From a virus, in IMG/VR virus record IMGVR_UViG_3300043446_001855, positions 1 through 64,000 of that record: 64,000 nucleotides of DNA; one strand, given 5' to 3'. A model generated the notes under the pieces. That model was not told where the DNA came from and searched no databases. It saw only the letters and a list, made by a program, of their open reading frames with translations. Positions 51,576-58,189 of this stretch are shown piece by piece. Each line of letters starts with the position of its first letter. Position 1 is the first letter of the stretch. The position numbers and the translations under genes are program-made.

Positions 51576-52265
51576 TTACAGAGATGCAGCAAGCATCGTC
51601 TTTGCGGTCTCAATACTCTGTCGTGCCAGCCGCTCGAACAACTCGGCCTTGTCACCCGGAGTGATGACACCGTTGACTACGCTGTCGACACGATTGTGCG
51701 GTCGCTTGAGCGCAGGCATGTTGGCTCGCTTGTTGGCGAGTGCTAGCGAGCACAGGGTGTAGTGCAGTTCCTCATTGGCCTTGGCCTCGATCTCGAAGGA
51801 GATAAGACGGTAGGCCTTGGTGAACGGCATCGCACCGCTGGCGGCGATAGCACGAGCCTCTGCGAGTTCCTTGGCATACTGCTCAACGTAGTAGTCAGGA
51901 TCACGCTGATACTGAGCAGCATGGGTCAGTTCATGCCAGAGAGCACGGCTCGCCGCCTCGGGGGTGAGGCGAGCAGAGATTGTGATCTTGTGATACATGA
52001 ACGAGTTGAGTTCGTCGTCGGTCATCTGGCTGACGATCTCCATATCACGCGGAGCATTGTCATGCAGTTTGATGCCGTGATATCGACCAAGGAGTTCCCG
52101 GGTCGCGGAACGACGAATATGAACAGGGACATCGATGTTGAGATGATCGCAAGCGATGTCGATGTTGGCGTGATTGACACGCCAAGGAGCAGCGGTGTCA
52201 CGACAGTCGTCACAGTACTTAGCGCGGCCAGCAGTTGCTGTACCGCAGGATGGGCAGTTATGCAT
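51576..52265 (-). CDS. HExxH metallopeptidase with N-terminal zinc ribbon
   Basis: 229 residues. An N-terminal four-Cys ribbon (CPSCGTATAGRAKYCDDC). Then LWHELTHAAQ (H111, E112, H115), the zincin active site, with a possible third ligand in SFEIEAKANEE near residue 160. This layout occurs in SprT-like and related phage zincins. Substrate unknown; it may cut a host or phage protein, or a DNA-protein crosslink as in SprT. The region is read in the same frame throughout, with no disruptions. Confidence 0.75.
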   Translation of the reverse strand: MHNCPSCGTATAGRAKYCDDCRDTAAPWRVNHANIDIACDHLNIDVPVHIRRSATRELLGRYHGIKLHDNAPRDMEIVSQMTDDELNSFMYHKITISARLTPEAASRALWHELTHAAQYQRDPDYYVEQYAKELAEARAIAASGAMPFTKAYRLISFEIEAKANEELHYTLCSLALANKRANMPALKRPHNRVDSVVNGVITPGDKAELFERLARQSIETAKTMLAASL

Positions 52266-52276
52266 AGTGTCCTTTC

Positions 52277-52525
52277 TTATTCGCTAGGGCGAGGACGATA
52301 GTTAATGCAGCCATAGAGGTACTGAAAGAGTTCCTCGGCCTGCTCACGAGTCATGCTGAGATAGATGGCTGCGCCGGGCTCGTCACCTGTCTCAAAGATC
52401 TTTGTGATGGTCAGGCCGCGATCACCGAAAGACTCGTCCCAATCAAAGAACAGATCATACTCGGGATTATCTGTCAGGTGCTTGTGGAGGGTATATGGGC
52501 CGGAAAACCTCACCGCTTCCACCAC
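52277..52525 (-). CDS. Unknown small protein
   Basis: 82 residues, acidic, with YDLFFDWDESFGDRGLTITK and REQAEELFQYLYGCINY, a small alpha/beta fold. Overlaps the next upstream gene by 16 bases. No family recognised. Confidence 0.6.
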   Translation of the reverse strand: MVEAVRFSGPYTLHKHLTDNPEYDLFFDWDESFGDRGLTITKIFETGDEPGAAIYLSMTREQAEELFQYLYGCINYRPRPSE

Positions 52526-52755
52526 CGCTTCTTCTTCATGTTGTAGACCTCCATTGCGATGTCATCAAGAGAATCATCGAGATCATCAATTTGATGTCGG
52601 ATGTCGTCAAACTCATCCTGCAGGTCGCGGATCCATGACGCGAGGCCAGACTCAACCTCAAGGACCCCACTCCATACTGCCGACATCGCTTCGATGGGGT
52701 CTGTATACACTACGCCATTAACATTGATCGAAAACCTGTCCTTCTTTTTGCTCAC
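52510..52755 (-). CDS. Coiled-coil small protein
   Basis: 81 residues starting MSKKKDRFSINVNGV. The C-terminal half is a heptad coiled coil (LQDEFDDIRHQIDDLDDSLD) and ends in KKKRWWKR. Four-base overlap with the upstream gene. A small scaffold or inhibitor is possible; nothing diagnostic. Confidence 0.6.
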   Translation of the reverse strand: MSKKKDRFSINVNGVVYTDPIEAMSAVWSGVLEVESGLASWIRDLQDEFDDIRHQIDDLDDSLDDIAMEVYNMKKKRWWKR

Positions 52756-52949
52756 TTGGTGTCTCCTTTCCAGTAGGACATGATTGAATCGACCGACTCC
52801 TTGAGTCGCTCCACGTCTGCCGTGGGGGTGTTCTTTCCATGGCCGGGCAGCGGATTGCCTGCCTTCTTTGCACCACGGACAATGCGGCGCATCTTCGCCG
52901 CCTCCAACTTCTTCTTCTTGGTGTTCCCAATAGTTGCCATGTTACTCAT
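52752..52949 (-). CDS. Small basic protein
   Basis: 65 residues. Start at MSNMATIG (52949), which overlaps the upstream stop by eight bases and has GAGG just upstream; MATIG at 52940 is an alternative. Basic and helical N-terminal region (KKKKLEAAKMRRIVRGAKKA), likely nucleic acid binding. Confidence 0.55.
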   Translation of the reverse strand: MSNMATIGNTKKKKLEAAKMRRIVRGAKKAGNPLPGHGKNTPTADVERLKESVDSIMSYWKGDTK

Positions 52950-53136
52950 CAACCTCAAAATGGTCGGTGTTCTCTTCAATGTCTACAAAAGACATCTGAC
53001 CGGGCTTAATAACGTCGGGCTCGGTAATCCAGCGATTGAAGTCCGACCAGTTCTCGCGAGCGTCCTGCTCATTGTCGGCCTCAATAACAACATACCACAT
53101 GTCGCCCTGATTGTAGAATACATTGTACTTAGGCAT
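52942..53136 (-). CDS. Unknown 64-residue acidic protein
   Basis: Contains YNVFYNQGDMWYVVIEADNE, a small beta-hairpin-helix pattern repeated in other small genes of this region. No family recognised. RBS GGAGA upstream. Confidence 0.6.
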   Translation of the reverse strand: MPKYNVFYNQGDMWYVVIEADNEQDARENWSDFNRWITEPDVIKPGQMSFVDIEENTDHFEVDE

Positions 53137-53148
53137 TATTGTTCTCCT

Positions 53149-53454
53149 TTAGATTGCGGGCTGATCCCGCTCGCCATCCCATGCGTTCATGATTGCATCG
53201 CGAGGATCATAGCCGGGGTCGGGCTCTTCGTCATCAACACTCTCAACATGCCACGAATCATTGCGTTTTGCGATCTCGTCAATCTCGTCCTGAGTGAGTT
53301 TACGAGACCTGAGATTTGTGATCGATCCATCCTTGGAGAAAGCCTCAAGCGCCTTGTCCTTGGCCTCGTCGTGGCTTGATGCCATTAGCCTGACACCACC
53401 ATCAAAAATGCCGTCAAGCGTCCACTGTACCAAATACTGATTCATATTACTCAT
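53149..53454 (-). CDS. Unknown 101-residue protein
   Basis: Starts MSNMNQYLVQWTLDG. Contains HDEAKDKALEAFSK, then an acidic C-terminus (DDEEPDPGYDPRDA). The layout (strand, then helix beginning SS-EAK) resembles the 64-residue neighbour at 52942, suggesting an expanded small family. Function unknown. Confidence 0.6.
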   Translation of the reverse strand: MSNMNQYLVQWTLDGIFDGGVRLMASSHDEAKDKALEAFSKDGSITNLRSRKLTQDEIDEIAKRNDSWHVESVDDEEPDPGYDPRDAIMNAWDGERDQPAI

Positions 53455-53468
53455 GATTCTTTTCCGTA

Positions 53469-53747
53469 TTAGTCTAGAAGAACAGGGGTCGCGGTATCAT
53501 CCACTTCTCCGGTCCACAACCACTCCATAAGGCCCTGACGGACCTGTTCATTGCCGCTGATCTTGTCAGCAAACGCTACATAACCGATGAGATCATCGAC
53601 AGTGCCATCAATACCGTCATTCTTAACCTCGTAAAACTCGGCCATAGATTCTCCCGGCGTAAAACAGACGGCGAAGTTCACATCGCTATCTGTTCGAGTG
53701 CAGATCTCGCAACTGCTATTGAAGAAGAGATATACGTTCTCAATCAT
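53469..53747 (-). CDS. Unknown 92-residue acidic protein
   Basis: Contains NSSCEICTRTDSDVNFAVCF, with a C-x2-C pair, and a C-terminal LMEWLWTGEVDDTATPVLLD. Net charge strongly negative. Not recognised. Confidence 0.55.
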   Translation of the reverse strand: MIENVYLFFNSSCEICTRTDSDVNFAVCFTPGESMAEFYEVKNDGIDGTVDDLIGYVAFADKISGNEQVRQGLMEWLWTGEVDDTATPVLLD

Positions 53748-53757
53748 TATCTTTCCT

Positions 53758-54183
53758 TTACACAGGCCAATAGTATTCTAGTTTGTCGCTATCCTCTGGC
53801 CAATACTGACGATAGTGATCAGGGTCTTTGCGTAGAAGATTAGAACGATGGGACGCATGAACACGATAGTCGCCCCACCACTCGGGATTATATTCAGAAT
53901 TTGGACGAGAGAAATTACTATCAAACACCGCCGTAGTCTTATCAAGACAGGTATCTTTGTAGCCACGTCCGGTCCACTCATTGCAGGTCGCCACCTGATA
54001 GAGAAGAAGCCCGTACTCGTGCCCCCTCCACATCTTGACGGCGGGATGATTGACCCACCCCTTGCTCAGACCGGCGAGTACGTTCATGATCTGCAGGGTC
54101 TCAACTCGCTGCTTGCCTAGCCGCTTGTTATCAAGAACAGCGACAGACCCGATGTAGTCTGGTTCTGGAATGAAGGTTTGCAT
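53758..54183 (-). CDS. Pyrimidine-dimer DNA glycosylase family protein
   Basis: 141 residues. The pattern MQTFIPEPDYIGSVAVLDNK, RLGKQRVETLQIMNVL, WVNHPAVKMWRGHEYGLLLY and VHASHRSNLLRKDPDHY is that of the Pyr_excise-like family frequent in Actinobacteria and their phages, distantly related to T4 endonuclease V. It would cut UV-damaged DNA or act as a nuclease on DNA. RBS weak (GGAAAG). Stands apart from the replication genes but near NHEJ genes. Confidence 0.75.
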   Translation of the reverse strand: MQTFIPEPDYIGSVAVLDNKRLGKQRVETLQIMNVLAGLSKGWVNHPAVKMWRGHEYGLLLYQVATCNEWTGRGYKDTCLDKTTAVFDSNFSRPNSEYNPEWWGDYRVHASHRSNLLRKDPDHYRQYWPEDSDKLEYYWPV

Positions 54184-54534
54184 TTAGGAAGTGCGCTTCT
54201 CGACCGTGACCGCAATGTTAGAACGGAGCCACTGAGCCTCCTTGCTGCCCTTGGGCGTGATCACCGTGACACCCGTCCAACCGATGCGCTCGACAAAGCC
54301 ACGCTCCTGCATGCGCAGAGCCACCTGCTTGGTCTGACTGGTCGATGCAGCGATCCGCTCGGCCATCTCAGCAGTGGTTGCGGGGTTGTTGTGATCATCA
54401 AGCGCCATCAGAAGATACGCCTCCATCGGACGCAGTTTGCGGGTTCGAGCAACGTCGAGAACCGCACGATCAATGAGACGAACAGACTCCATGGGGATGT
54501 CAGAAATAGAGTTCATAGAAACGTTAAGCATCAT
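54184..54534 (-). CDS. MarR-like winged-helix regulator
   Basis: 116 residues from MMLNVSMNSISDIP, chosen because AAAGGAG lies eight bases upstream. Winged-helix pattern: PMEAYLLMALDDHNNPATTA, EMAERIAASTSQTKQVALRM and the wing ERIGWTGVTVITPKG. Typical of MarR/ArsR-type regulators. Adjacent to a promoterless early block; targets unknown. Confidence 0.65.
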   Translation of the reverse strand: MMLNVSMNSISDIPMESVRLIDRAVLDVARTRKLRPMEAYLLMALDDHNNPATTAEMAERIAASTSQTKQVALRMQERGFVERIGWTGVTVITPKGSKEAQWLRSNIAVTVEKRTS

Positions 54535-54547
54535 GTGATTATCTCCT

Positions 54548-55015
54548 TTAGATAGTAACGCTGGGGGTGATGTTGTCGACGCGGCGAGCGCCCTCGCCCA
54601 CTTCTGCTGCGACCTCATCGTCGGACTGATGATTGACGCTACGAGCCATGAGATGATCTCCCCAATGGAAGATGCGGATCTGCTCCGGCTTGTAGTTGCC
54701 CTTCTTGGCCACCTTGGCTCTGAGCGCCTTAGCGTCCTTGATCAGCAGCGCCTCATTGACAAGGTCACCGACGATCCAGTCAAGGTCCTTGGTTAGCGTA
54801 GTGCCATACGCCTTGACCTGAATGTTTGCGGCCTCAACAAGGGCGATGAGTTCCCTCTCGGCGTTCCAATTATCGTACTCGTTGGCACCGCCCTTGCCGG
54901 CATTTCTCACACGGCCGACAGACTTGCCATCGACGTAGAGCGTAGCCTCAAAGCAAAGCGTTTCCTCCGAAGCGAACTCGGCGAACTTCAGATTCTTGAT
55001 TGTGATGGTGGTCAC
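54548..55015 (-). CDS. Unknown conserved phage protein, 155 residues
   Basis: Contains GKSVGRVRNAGKGGANEYDN, a motif shared by a family of unknown proteins in phages and plasmids. Helices in the middle (EALLIKDAKALRAKVAKKGN), Arg/Lys-rich loops, and an acidic C-terminus. RBS GGAGA. Function not known. Confidence 0.6.
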   Translation of the reverse strand: MTTITIKNLKFAEFASEETLCFEATLYVDGKSVGRVRNAGKGGANEYDNWNAERELIALVEAANIQVKAYGTTLTKDLDWIVGDLVNEALLIKDAKALRAKVAKKGNYKPEQIRIFHWGDHLMARSVNHQSDDEVAAEVGEGARRVDNITPSVTI

Positions 55016-55248
55016 TGGTTCTCCTTTTCGTTTTCCATGCTCTTGAAAAAATCCTCAATTGCCTCGTCTACGCCGCACGACCAGCAGATATCGGTCTTGC
55101 CATCCCTGCGACTAGTCGCCGGGCGTCGAGGCATCCCGTCGAACGATGATACCCAGTAGGGCGTGTAGAAGTTTACCTTACAGACAGGGCAGAGGACAAT
55201 GTCCTCATTCTGCTGCAGTTCGATATGTAGGTCAGACATCTTACCCAT
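55012..55248 (-). CDS. Small zinc-ribbon protein downstream of RNA B
   Basis: 78 residues from MGKMSDLHIELQQNEDIVLC, with GGAGG just upstream; the longer form would begin inside the structured RNA. Cys pairs CPVC and CWSC make one zinc site. The start is 22 bases from the end of RNA element B, so its translation may depend on it. Confidence 0.65.
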   Translation of the reverse strand: MGKMSDLHIELQQNEDIVLCPVCKVNFYTPYWVSSFDGMPRRPATSRRDGKTDICWSCGVDEAIEDFFKSMENEKENQ

Positions 55249-55270
55249 GATTCCTCCTAGGGTTTTGAAG

Positions 55271-55372
55271 GGGTGGATCGGCACACGGGATCACCATGTC
55301 CAGAGGAGACCTTTTGATAGGTTCGTTGTTCGGCAGAGCCCGTTACAGTCCCTGACCCATGCCGATCCACCC
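55271..55372 (-). ncRNA. Structured RNA element B (13-bp closing helix)
   Basis: 102 bases closed by a perfect 13-bp helix (GGGTGGATCGGCA / TGCCGATCCACCC). Immediately inside is GGGTCA / TGAtCCC (one bulge), which competes with ACGGG / CCCGT, and a small hairpin ACCT-6-AGGT. The 130-base gap holds no gene. The following gene starts 22 bases beyond with its own ribosome site. Structured 5' leader or independent small RNA; class not identified. Confidence 0.55.
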
Positions 55373-55379
55373 ACATTGA

Positions 55380-55685
55380 TTAGACGGAGTCTTCGGTGTC
55401 GATATCGAGATCGATATCGCCCTCGTTATATGCCTGCTGCATGTTGAGCATGAAGTTGGCGTTAGCCGTCATATCCTGCTCGTTATTGCGAAAGCAAAAG
55501 ATCAGGCACTGCATGATCTCCTGCTTCTGAACCTGCGTCAGCGGGAAGCCGTTCGCCTCGCAGCCCTCGAAGGCGACGAGCAGACCCTCGGAGAGGGACC
55601 TGCTGGCCTCAATGACGTTGTTCATAATGATGGCGTCAATGAGAGTGCGGTGAACAAAGATCTGGGGGGCGGGGTTGCTGTCCAT
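55380..55685 (-). CDS. Unknown helical protein
   Basis: 101 residues. Mostly helical (VIEASRSLSEGLLVAFEGCE, QVQKQEIMQCLIFCFRNNEQ) with an acidic C-terminal tail (NEGDIDLDIDTEDSV). RBS AAAGGAG, preceded by a 100-base leader with two hairpins. No family recognised. Confidence 0.6.
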   Translation of the reverse strand: MDSNPAPQIFVHRTLIDAIIMNNVIEASRSLSEGLLVAFEGCEANGFPLTQVQKQEIMQCLIFCFRNNEQDMTANANFMLNMQQAYNEGDIDLDIDTEDSV

Positions 55686-55689
55686 GATG

Positions 55690-55755
55690 GACTCCTTTCG
55701 TCGGGCTTCATTGCCCGTTCGTAATGGATGTCGCTGCTCCTGCAGCCGACATTAC
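55690..55755 (-). promoter_or_regulatory. Hairpin-rich leader of the 101-residue gene
   Basis: Minus strand. First hairpin: GTAATGTCGGCTGC / GCAGCGACATCCATTAC around an AGGA-containing loop (plus about 55715-55750). Second hairpin CGGGC-6-GCCCG (plus about 55699-55714). An SD-like AGGA sits in the loop of the first hairpin. Could be a translational control site or mRNA stabiliser. Confidence 0.4.
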
Positions 55756-55786
55756 CGGCTTAACAGAATCTTTACGAAGTGACGAT

Positions 55787-55951
55787 CTACTCTACGTCAA
55801 CCGTGATCGTCAGGCCGGTTGCCTGACTGTCCTGAAACGCTGTCTCTGACAGCGAATCCATAAGAGAGGACGCACCGTTCTGTGCGTCCTCGTCGCTGAT
55901 ATCACCCTCGATGTTGATAGTCACAACGTAGGTGAACTGGTGGATGCTCAT
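55787..55951 (-). CDS. Small beta-rich protein, 54 residues
   Basis: Starts at MSIHQFTYVVTINIEG, ATGA overlap with the upstream gene's stop. Sequence alternates strands (FTYVVTINIEG, TGLTITVDVE) around an acidic helix. Not recognised. Confidence 0.6.
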   Translation of the reverse strand: MSIHQFTYVVTINIEGDISDEDAQNGASSLMDSLSETAFQDSQATGLTITVDVE

Positions 55952-56316
55952 ACTGACTCCTTGGTCGGAATGGACGGGAGACCATTGATCAGTTCCTGCC
56001 AACGGCGATCCCGCTCAATCATTTCCTTGATATCCGAAATCCGAAGCCCACGAATGAGGGCTTCCTCTACGTCCCACGCATCGCCGATCTCAAGGTGGAT
56101 CAACTCAAGCGGCTTGGTGTTCCACACCATAAACTCGGCATAACCGTCTCCACGCTGCCAGCGGACAATCTGACCAAGGAGATCAGACTTGCCGTTTTCC
56201 TTTGCCATTGCGGCAAGCGTGTCGATGTAATTCTGTTCGCGCCGCTGCTGTTCGTCGTAATTGTACGGAGTGACCCATCCGGGCGGATCAATCGGTGCTT
56301 TGTATGCTTTTGCCAT
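55948..56316 (-). CDS. Unknown 122-residue protein
   Basis: Contains PIDPPGWVTPYNYDEQQRRE and IGDAWDVEEALIRGLRISDI. Helical and charged, with central Trp. RBS AAGGAGAG. No family recognised. Confidence 0.6.
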   Translation of the reverse strand: MAKAYKAPIDPPGWVTPYNYDEQQRREQNYIDTLAAMAKENGKSDLLGQIVRWQRGDGYAEFMVWNTKPLELIHLEIGDAWDVEEALIRGLRISDIKEMIERDRRWQELINGLPSIPTKESV

Positions 56317-56327
56317 CTTCTCTCTCC

Positions 56328-56558
56328 TTATCTGTGCTCAAGGCACTTCGTTGGCGGACGACCGGGCTTGCCGGTCCTTTCAATGGGTTTACCACAAACG
56401 CTGCAGGCGCTGTCTGGATAGAAGGTCTTGAGGTTGACCATCTCGACAGCCTTAGTCTTAGACTTGGCGACCTTTCTTCCACCGCCAAGGTTGTACTCAT
56501 CGAATACTCGACGTGCTGCTTCTCGCAGTCTCTTGCGCCGCTCTTCTTCTCTGGTCAT
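56328..56558 (-). CDS. Small zinc/AT-hook-like protein
   Basis: 76 residues. Basic helical N-terminus (REEERRKRLREAARRVFDEY), then CSVCGKPIERTGKPGRPPTK with KCLEHR. The last part is one unit of the C-x2-C plus KRGRP loop seen twice in the product at 51152. Likely DNA-binding. It overlaps the ligase gene by four bases. Confidence 0.65.
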   Translation of the reverse strand: MTREEERRKRLREAARRVFDEYNLGGGRKVAKSKTKAVEMVNLKTFYPDSACSVCGKPIERTGKPGRPPTKCLEHR

Positions 56559-57277
56559 TCCTTTATCCCGTGAAAGATCGGATTACGATAACGACGTTTA
56601 TTCATTCCGTAATGCTTGATGACACAGGGCTTCCCAATATAGTCCGCCCCGTTGAGTGTCAGCATCCTGCGAGTTTTAGAATCAAATCCAGCGGCAGTTC
56701 CTAGAACCGTCCCGTCTGCCGTTCCGAACACGACCTTGCCAACACCATCAGACCAGCGGCCCTTACCTCGCTCAAGATTGAGGATGACCGCATCCATGTA
56801 GTTGACGTGCTTCCACTTGACCCACGACACACGACCGGCTCGATAGGGAGACAGGAGCGGCTTGCCAATCACGCCCTCCCATTCCTCGGGCACCTCGGGC
56901 ATCTTCTCCTCGGGGAATGCAAAGATGGGAAGAGCATCGGCGACGACTTTACTGAGGAGGTTGAGCCGCACAAGCAGCGACTCGTTGCGGACATCATCAC
57001 CGTCATGCTTGACGATATCGAAGGGTACGAACTTAACTGCGCCCCAGTCCCTCTTGGTCAGGGCGGGGACAACATCAGAGAACCTGTCTCCAACGATCTC
57101 TCCGTCGAGCACACACCCAGCCGGAACCTCGATGCCGTGATTGGCATACGAAATGGTTCGCAACTGGATGCGGCTCTCGGAGACAAACGCCCTGACGCCA
57201 TCCAACTTCTGCTGCCAGAGCATGTTTCCCGTAGACTCGGGCAGATCAGTCAGTTCCTTGCACAGGGCGAAGTTCAT
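56555..57277 (-). CDS. Compact ATP-dependent DNA ligase
   Basis: 240 residues, near the minimum for this family. Motif I KLDGVR with K24 as adenylation site, LDGEIV (57-62), FVPFDIV (about 83-89), WEGVIGKP (about 133-140), WVKWKHV (152-158), and the OB-domain end RYRNPIFHGIKE. All catalytic motifs are present but no DNA-binding domain. Minimal ligases often rely on partners; the next upstream gene encodes Ku. Joins nicks or ends using ATP. Confidence 0.85.
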   Translation of the reverse strand: MNFALCKELTDLPESTGNMLWQQKLDGVRAFVSESRIQLRTISYANHGIEVPAGCVLDGEIVGDRFSDVVPALTKRDWGAVKFVPFDIVKHDGDDVRNESLLVRLNLLSKVVADALPIFAFPEEKMPEVPEEWEGVIGKPLLSPYRAGRVSWVKWKHVNYMDAVILNLERGKGRWSDGVGKVVFGTADGTVLGTAAGFDSKTRRMLTLNGADYIGKPCVIKHYGMNKRRYRNPIFHGIKE

Positions 57278-58126
57278 TTAGACCGTGGTCTTCTTCTTAG
57301 CGGAGGGCTTGCTGGGCTGCACCGCCTTGAGGTTGGCGAGCAGCGCCTCCTTGCTGGCCTCGGCCTTCGCCTTCTTGGGCGCAGCGACAGGAACCTGACC
57401 GCTAGCCTTGGCGTGGACCAGATCCAGCACCGCGTCCTTGAACTCGTTCTTGAATGCGAACGGGTCGAAGGTGCCACGAAGCGAGTCGACAAGAGCAGAC
57501 GCGGCCTCGACAAGATCAGCGTCAGCCTCGCCCTCAATCACCGGAGCGGGATTGATTGCATTCGCCGTGTGCAGAGTGGACAGCATCAGACGACCGTCGC
57601 GGTTGTAGACAGCGACAGCCTGATGCTTGTTGCGAAGGACGATATCACCAACGCCAACGCTATCGCCAAGCATCGCGCTGACAAGATGATAACGACCTGT
57701 CGCATGCTCCTCGTCTGCCTTCGTTGCCACGCCAACATAGTAGGTGGCATTGAGCATCAGCGGATCAATCTCGTTCATCGCAACGATGTTCGTGATGTTC
57801 ACAGCCGAAGACTTCTCGGGGAGCAGGGCGTTGATCTCCTCCTGATCAAGCACAACGATCTCGTCCTCGGACAGGAAGAAGCCCTTGCGGATGTCGCTGC
57901 TCTGGAGGGCATCGCACTCCTTGATAGCGACGACCTTCTCGCCCTTGGAATCAAGGACAATCGAGGAGCCGGCAACGGTCGGGCGCTTGGTGCGCTGACC
58001 GTCAGGGCCGATCTCGCAGAAGGTCACCTTGTCCTCACGGTCATTGACCGTCGAGTACAGGGAGATGGGAGCATCGACAATGCCAATGCTCAGGGTAAGG
58101 TTGGACGCACCGGGAGTGGGTCGCAT
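57278..58126 (-). CDS. Ku protein (NHEJ)
   Basis: 282 residues. The bacterial Ku core is visible: SIGIVDAPISLYSTVNDRED, then GPDGQRTKRPT, RKGFFLSEDEIVVLDQEEIN and LLPEKSSAVNITNIVAMNEI, with RYHLVSAMLGDSVGVGDIVL. It ends in a Lys-rich tail (PKKAKAEASKEALLANLKAV). Ku clamps double-strand ends and recruits ligase. In the order of transcription it lies immediately before the ATP-dependent ligase. Mycobacteriophages Omega and Corndog encode Ku and are thought to use it for genome circularisation. Confidence 0.9.
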   Translation of the reverse strand: MRPTPGASNLTLSIGIVDAPISLYSTVNDREDKVTFCEIGPDGQRTKRPTVAGSSIVLDSKGEKVVAIKECDALQSSDIRKGFFLSEDEIVVLDQEEINALLPEKSSAVNITNIVAMNEIDPLMLNATYYVGVATKADEEHATGRYHLVSAMLGDSVGVGDIVLRNKHQAVAVYNRDGRLMLSTLHTANAINPAPVIEGEADADLVEAASALVDSLRGTFDPFAFKNEFKDAVLDLVHAKASGQVPVAAPKKAKAEASKEALLANLKAVQPSKPSAKKKTTV

Positions 58127-58149
58127 ATTCTTTCTCCTTTTCTTGATTA

Positions 58150-58177
58150 CCGGGCCGGGGCCGAAGCCCCGACCCGG
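58150..58177 (-). terminator. Very stable hairpin with UUCG loop
   Basis: Minus strand: CCGGGTCGGGGC-TTCG-GCCCCGGCCCGG, a 12-bp stem (one G-U) capped by the C(UUCG)G tetraloop. There is no T tract after it. It sits between the DUF932 gene and Ku and may reduce transcription into Ku or protect the mRNA end. Confidence 0.6.
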
Positions 58178-58189
58178 CTCCTTTCATCG

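Noticed and set aside
55012-55284. Longer start of the zinc-ribbon gene at 55284
   Set aside because: It would run into the 13-bp helix of RNA B and lacks a ribosome site, whereas the ATG at 55248 has GGAGG.
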